From the NCBI GenBank assembly GCA_023433305.1, contig JAEZCZ010000135.1, forward strand, positions 1 to 17,035: 17,035 nt of DNA, written 5' to 3'. A program made the position numbers and the translations under genes. Origin of the DNA: Pseudomonadota bacterium (GTDB lineage: Bacteria; Pseudomonadota; Alphaproteobacteria; Sphingomonadales; Sphingomonadaceae). The notes below the pieces were generated by a model. It saw only the letters and a program-made list of their open reading frames with translations. It had not been told where the DNA came from and did no database searches. Shown piece after piece: positions 12,805 to 17,035 of the stretch. How positions within the stretch are numbered: position 1 is the stretch's first letter; each line of letters opens with the position of its first letter.

Positions 12805-15255
12805 ATGCATCCCAAGTCCATCCGGGGCCTGCTGGCCCTGACCGCCCTCACGGCGCCTGCAATTGCCTTTGCGCAGGCCGCCGACGACCTGGCGGTGCCG
12901 CCCGGAACCCCGCCCGTCGAACTGGCCGAGGCGGAGAACGTACCCGAAAACGTGATCATCATCACCGCACGCCGCCGACAGGAGGCTGCACAGGACGTGC
13001 CGCTCGCGATCGCCACGCTGGCCGGGCGGACGATTAACGAAACCGGATCGTTCAACGTCCAGAAACTGCAGCAACTCGCCCCAACGCTGCAGGTCTACTC
13101 CTCAAACCCGCGTAACACAGCGGTCAATATTCGCGGCATCGGCGTACCATTCGGCCTGACCAACGACGGGTTCGAGCAGGGCGTCGGCATCTATGTGGAC
13201 GACGTCTATTACGCGCGCGTCGCCTCGGCGGTCTTCGACTTCCTCGACGTCGAGCAGATCGAGGTGCTGCGCGGGCCGCAGGGCACGCTCTATGGCAAGA
13301 ACACCACCGCCGGCGCGATCAATATCCGTACCCACCAGCCGACCTTCGACTTCGAAGGCAGCGCGGAACTATCGCTGGGCAACTACAATCTCACGCAGGC
13401 CAAGGCGGCCGTTTCCGGTCCCTTGTCGGACAGCGTCGCCGCGCGCCTGGCCGTCTCCGCAACCAGCCGGCGCGGCACCGTGTTCAATGTCACCACCGAC
13501 CGGTGGATCAACGAGCAGGACAACCTCGGGCTTCGTGGCCAGTTGCTGTGGGAGCCGAGCGACGAGCTCGCGATCACCCTGTCGGGGGACTGGAGCGCAC
13601 AGAACCCTGAATGCTGCGGCGGCGTCTACGTCGGCTACGGCCCGACCCAGCGCGCGGCCATTCGGCAATTCCCTGCGCTGGCGGCAGTGCGGGGCTATAC
13701 GCCCGCAAGCACCGACCCGTTCGACCGCCTGACCGATCTCGACGCACCGCTCAACGCCGGCAACAAGACGGGCGGCGTCTCGCTGCGCGCGGCGTGGGAC
13801 GTGAGCGACAGGAGCACGGTCAGCTCGATCAGTTCGTGGCGGTTCTGGGACTGGAAGCCCGAGAACGACCGCGACTACACCGGCCTGTCGATCGTCTCGG
13901 CCTCCAACAACCCGTCGCAGCAGGAGCAGTATTCGCAGGAATTCCGCTTCAATTACGCTGGCGATCGCCTCAACGCGGTTCTTGGCGCCTTCATCTTCCA
14001 CCAACGCATCGACACACAGGGGCTTGAGCGGCAGGGCGCTGACGCCAGCCGCTGGAACATCAACCCTTCGAACGCGCTGTCGAACGATCCGTCGGTGCTC
14101 GATGGCCTGACTGCGCGGAACACGCAGTGGCTCAAGGCGACCAGCGCTGCGCTCTTCGGCCAGCTCGATTTCGCCGTCACCGACCGGCTGACGATCCAGC
14201 CGGGCGTGCGCCTGAACTTCGACAAGAAGGACGGTCACTACGAGCGGCAAGTGTTCGACGGCGCCGGAAATCCCGTGCTTTACGGTCCGACCGACGCAGT
14301 TACGGCCGCGCAGCGCGGGATCTACGCCCCGCTGTTCTACGAGCCGAGCTTCAGCGACTGGAACTTCAGCTACGACCTGACCGCGAGCTACAAGCTGGCC
14401 AGCGAGGTGCTCGCCTACGCGACCTACGCCAAGACCTTCAAGACCGGCGGCCTCAACCAGAACGGCGTTCCGGTCGACGCGGCCAACCAGCCGATCGTCG
14501 AGGCCTACTCGATCGACCCTGAATCGGTTCACCACCTCGAGGTTGGCCTCAAGACCCAGTTCTGGGACCGGCGCGCGACCGTCAACCTTGCGGCATTCCG
14601 CACGACGATCGACGATTTCCAGGCCAACGTCTCGAACGGCCAGTACGGCGTCCTGCGCGGCTACCTCGCCAATGCCGAGCAGGTTCGCACACAAGGCGTC
14701 GAGCTGGACTTTTCGATCCGGCCCAGCGAGCGCTTCACCGCCTACGTCAACGGCGCCTATACGGATGCGAAGTACGCCACCTTCGCCGACGCGCCTTGCC
14801 CACCTGAGCTGGCCGGCGGCACGACTGTTGGCGCGGGGCAGACACCCGGGGCGCCCGGCGTCCCGGGCAGCCTCAGCCCGGCTAACTGCGACGTCTCCGG
14901 CCAGCGGCTGCCTGGCGTGTCGAAGTGGGCCTTCTCTTACGGTTTCGAAGGCAACCTGCCGGCGAACCTGCTCGGCCGCGTGGGCGAAGTGTACCTGGGG
15001 TTCGACGGAAACTACCGCTCGCGCTTCTCGTCCAACCCTTCGCCTTCGATCTACAGCTGGATCGACGGCTATGCGCTGAGCAACGTTCGTCTCGGCTTCC
15101 GCACCGACGGTTTCAACCTTTACGGCTGGGTCCGCAACGCGTTCGACGCCGACTACTTCTCCGAGCTGAACTTCGGCCCCGGCAACACCGGCTTGATCGC
15201 CGGAATCCCCGGCGACCCGCGCACATGGGGCGGGACCATCCGCGTCGATTTCTAG
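12805..15255 (+). CDS. TonB-dependent outer-membrane receptor
   Basis: This is an active-uptake channel of the outer membrane powered by TonB-ExbBD, 816 aa and full length. Residues 1-23 form a signal peptide (basic start, hydrophobic core, cleavage expected after AFA). The TonB-box region NVIIITARRRQE is at about 49-60. The plug domain (about 63-175) carries VNIRGIG, GIYVDDVYYAR, IEVLRGPQGTLYGKNTTAGAINI. The rest is a 22-strand-type barrel ending in VDF, with a C-terminal Phe for BAM recognition. An adjacent Cys pair occurs in NPECCGG. Barrel type and plug resemble the sphingomonad Fe-uptake-like TBDRs used for many substrates. The downstream TSUP gene starts 31 nt after the stop, so they likely form an operon and the substrate may be a sulfur compound. 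That is contextual inference. Confidence 0.95.
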   Translation: MHPKSIRGLLALTALTAPAIAFAQAADDLAVPPGTPPVELAEAENVPENVIIITARRRQEAAQDVPLAIATLAGRTINETGSFNVQKLQQLAPTLQVYSSNPRNTAVNIRGIGVPFGLTNDGFEQGVGIYVDDVYYARVASAVFDFLDVEQIEVLRGPQGTLYGKNTTAGAINIRTHQPTFDFEGSAELSLGNYNLTQAKAAVSGPLSDSVAARLAVSATSRRGTVFNVTTDRWINEQDNLGLRGQLLWEPSDELAITLSGDWSAQNPECCGGVYVGYGPTQRAAIRQFPALAAVRGYTPASTDPFDRLTDLDAPLNAGNKTGGVSLRAAWDVSDRSTVSSISSWRFWDWKPENDRDYTGLSIVSASNNPSQQEQYSQEFRFNYAGDRLNAVLGAFIFHQRIDTQGLERQGADASRWNINPSNALSNDPSVLDGLTARNTQWLKATSAALFGQLDFAVTDRLTIQPGVRLNFDKKDGHYERQVFDGAGNPVLYGPTDAVTAAQRGIYAPLFYEPSFSDWNFSYDLTASYKLASEVLAYATYAKTFKTGGLNQNGVPVDAANQPIVEAYSIDPESVHHLEVGLKTQFWDRRATVNLAAFRTTIDDFQANVSNGQYGVLRGYLANAEQVRTQGVELDFSIRPSERFTAYVNGAYTDAKYATFADAPCPPELAGGTTVGAGQTPGAPGVPGSLSPANCDVSGQRLPGVSKWAFSYGFEGNLPANLLGRVGEVYLGFDGNYRSRFSSNPSPSIYSWIDGYALSNVRLGFRTDGFNLYGWVRNAFDADYFSELNFGPGNTGLIAGIPGDPRTWGGTIRVDF

Positions 15256-15286
15256 CTCAATCACTCGCAACAGAGGGGATCGCCTC

Positions 15287-16060
15287 ATGTTCGACCTTGC
15301 CAGCATAACCTTGTCCGACATCGCACCGTTCATCGCGATCGGCTTTGCCGCGCAGCTGATCGACGGAGCGCTCGGCATGGCCTTCGGGGTCATCTCGCAG
15401 ACGCTTCTGGTCGGCATCGGGGTGCCACCAGCGTCGGCGTCGGCCAGCGTCCACCTTGTTGAGGTCTTCACAACGGGGGCCTCGGGCACGAGCCATATCG
15501 TCCACCGAAATGTCGACTGGGGGCTATTTCGTAGACTTGTCCCGTTCGGCATTCTCGGAGGCGTGGCAGGCGCCTACCTGCTGTCGAACATCGATGCCTC
15601 CGTCGCCCGCCCGTTCGTCATGGCATACCTCACGTTGATCGGGATCTTCCTGCTGTACAAGGCGGTCCGAATGACTGAACCTCGCTTCGAGGATCCAAAG
15701 ACCACACGCCCCCTGGCGCTGGTCGGCGGGTTCCTCGACGCGGCCGGCGGCGGCGGCTGGGGACCGGTGGTGACCTCGAACCTGCTGATCCAGGGCGGCG
15801 ATCCGCGCAAGGTCCTCGGGACGGTCAATTCGGCCGAATTCCTGCTCGCCGTCTCGGTTTCGATCGCATTCCTCGCCCATCTCGGATGGGAATCGTTCAC
15901 GCTTGCCACGCTCGGCTTGATCGCCGGCGGTGTAGTGGCCGCCCCGTTCGGTGCCTTTCTCGCCAAGCGCATCGCGCCGCGCTCGTTACTGGTGGCCGTG
16001 TCGCTCGTGCTGATAGCGACGAGCATCTACAGCATTTACACCGCTTGGCCGATCATCTGA
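15287..16060 (+). CDS. Sulfite exporter TauE/SafE family (TSUP) permease
   Basis: This is an inner-membrane permease of 257 aa with about 8 hydrophobic segments. The two-repeat TSUP architecture is visible. The first half has FAAQLIDGALGMAFGVISQT, and the second half has GGFLDAAGGGGWGPVVTSNL followed by DPRKVLGTVNSAEF, both family hallmarks. The ATG at 15287 has AGAGGGG upstream and follows the TonB receptor stop by 31 nt, indicating co-transcription. TSUP proteins move sulfite, sulfonates, thiosulfate-like anions or other organic anions across the cytoplasmic membrane, as exporters or importers. Here pairing with an outer-membrane receptor makes import the more attractive reading. The substrate is not deducible from the sequence. 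Confidence 0.9.
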   Translation: MFDLASITLSDIAPFIAIGFAAQLIDGALGMAFGVISQTLLVGIGVPPASASASVHLVEVFTTGASGTSHIVHRNVDWGLFRRLVPFGILGGVAGAYLLSNIDASVARPFVMAYLTLIGIFLLYKAVRMTEPRFEDPKTTRPLALVGGFLDAAGGGGWGPVVTSNLLIQGGDPRKVLGTVNSAEFLLAVSVSIAFLAHLGWESFTLATLGLIAGGVVAAPFGAFLAKRIAPRSLLVAVSLVLIATSIYSIYTAWPII

Positions 16061-16119
16061 GGCAATCGACGAGGACCGATCACTCTACGTCGCCAAGGAG
16101 CATCCCCCCTCCATGAAAC

Positions 16120-16926
16120 TCAGATGGCGCCGGCTGTCCATGCGATAAGCATGGCACCCGGCAGAAAGAGAGCCTGTGCCAGTAGGGTGCCGGCGAGACG
16201 ACTACCGGAAATCCATATGATTCCCCTTCGGAAGGAGGCTTCGCTGAGTTTGCCGTCAACGACATCGTCGGTGAGGATCGAAAGCTGCGGGTCGATGAAG
16301 AGGAACAGCAGGATCGTCGCGAACCCGTTGATCAGCGCTGAAAGCTGCGAGGCGGTGACGCGGTACTCTGGGTTGAGGTAGCCAGCGTAAATCGAGGCCA
16401 GCACACCGACGACGAGGATCGATTGGGCTGCGCAATTCGCGATGAGAAAGCCCCAGCCGACTTCTCGGGGCGGTCTTGCGGGATGCACGCTGGTGAGGTT
16501 GGGAAGTGCCACCGAGTGACGCAGCGTTCGCAGCCCAGCAGGTGTGACGCTGCGCAGTGCCAGTCGGGCGAGTGATCGGCGGTGCTGCATCCGAGTGATC
16601 GCGGCCACGAACAGCCGCTGACCGGTCGGAATCAACGCGATGCCCAGCATGACGCCGAGCGTTGAAGCCAGCATAAGCATGCGGAAGTCTGCCAGCAGGA
16701 ACGCGCCGCCGCCGCTGGCGATGGCGTCTTCCACCCGGCTCGCGATGAGCGGCCCGAGGAATCCGTTGGACAGCCGCGACACGAGTACTAGCGCATTGAA
16801 TAGGGCAAAGCTCATCGCAATGCGCCGCGTGCGAACGCCGGCTATGCGCGCGGCGTAAGCCAGAGCTCCGATCAAGTGGATGAGCGCCGTGAGCGCGCAG
16901 ATCGTGACAAGTTGCGGGTCGATCAT
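16120..16926 (-). CDS. amj: Amj-family (DUF2837) alternative lipid II flippase
   Basis: This multi-pass inner-membrane protein of 268 aa is close to the about 270 aa of Bacillus subtilis Amj (YdaH). Diagnostic is the N-terminal stretch HLIGALAYAARIAGVRTRRIA followed by LFNALVLVSRLSN, which matches Amj-type proteins. Six to seven hydrophobic segments follow, with a longer basic cytoplasmic part around residues 113-153. Amj can substitute for MurJ in flipping lipid-linked peptidoglycan precursors. The ATG at 16926 has GAGG 5 nt upstream. The gene is convergent with the TSUP permease and probably independent of it. The family call is by recognition of motifs, and activity in this Gram-negative background is inferred. 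Confidence 0.85.
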   Translation of the reverse strand: MIDPQLVTICALTALIHLIGALAYAARIAGVRTRRIAMSFALFNALVLVSRLSNGFLGPLIASRVEDAIASGGGAFLLADFRMLMLASTLGVMLGIALIPTGQRLFVAAITRMQHRRSLARLALRSVTPAGLRTLRHSVALPNLTSVHPARPPREVGWGFLIANCAAQSILVVGVLASIYAGYLNPEYRVTASQLSALINGFATILLFLFIDPQLSILTDDVVDGKLSEASFRRGIIWISGSRLAGTLLAQALFLPGAMLIAWTAGAI

Positions 16927-16943
16927 GAGGACCTCGAAAGTGG

Positions 16944-16973
16944 CCGCTCGCGTTAGAGCGTTCTCCGCTCGCG
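16944..16973 (-). repeat. Pair of 9-bp direct repeats upstream of amj
   Basis: CCGCTCGCG occurs at 16944-16952 and again at 16965-16973, a 21-bp period equal to two helical turns, starting 17 bp upstream of the amj start codon. Tandem same-face half-sites are typical of response-regulator binding. Chance is possible in GC-rich DNA. Confidence 0.4.
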
Positions 16974-17035
16974 GGGAATATTCGAAAGGTTAGCGTGCCG
17001 CCGCGAGGTGCACCGATTCTCGCCTAAACCGCACC

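Noticed and set aside
13369..15552. 727-aa minus-strand open frame
   Set aside because: Antisense to the TonB receptor, which has signal peptide, plug and barrel features on the plus strand.

Overview
The window is GC-rich bacterial chromosome. A phasin and class I PHA synthase sit next to an AlaC-type aminotransferase, and a TonB-dependent receptor carries a TARRR-type TonB-box region. This points to an alphaproteobacterium, most likely of the Sphingomonadales (Sphingomonas, Novosphingobium or Erythrobacter relatives). That placement is inferred from gene content and composition, not from a marker gene.

Region 1 (1-6311) looks like core chromosome. A phasin and a class I PHA synthase (phaC) lie on the minus strand. 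An AlaC-like aminotransferase diverges from phaC and is followed by an MFS transporter of the aromatic-acid:H+ symporter type and a tRNA-Cys(GCA) with encoded CCA. The phasin promoter is packed with TGCA-N-TGCA palindromes that look like binding sites for a PHA-responsive repressor.

Region 2 (about 6312 to 11500-12000) looks like an integrative island. A complete tyrosine recombinase points at the tRNA-Cys 3' end and overlaps by four bases a 59-aa conserved-type small gene upstream of it. Upstream again, all on the minus strand, are genes for 180-, 71-, 516-, 92- and 225-aa proteins that I cannot assign to a family. Two of these genes (180 aa and 225 aa) share a bipartite motif at almost the same distance from the start codon: 13 bp, 6 variable bases, then 6 bp. 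No second attachment site was found, so the right edge is undefined. A 545-bp stretch without a credible gene (11478-12022) separates the island from what follows.

Region 3 (12023-16060) reads as one plus-strand nutrient-acquisition module. It holds an Rrf2-family regulator with four clustered cysteines, a 31-bp two-fold symmetric operator candidate, a DUF2292/YezD-type 49-aa protein, a large TonB-dependent receptor and a TauE/SafE (TSUP) permease. The family content suggests sulfur-compound acquisition under Rrf2 control. The substrate is not visible in the sequence.

Region 4 (16061-17035) carries a convergent gene for an Amj-family (DUF2837) alternative lipid II flippase. A pair of 9-bp direct repeats 21 bp apart lies in its upstream region.
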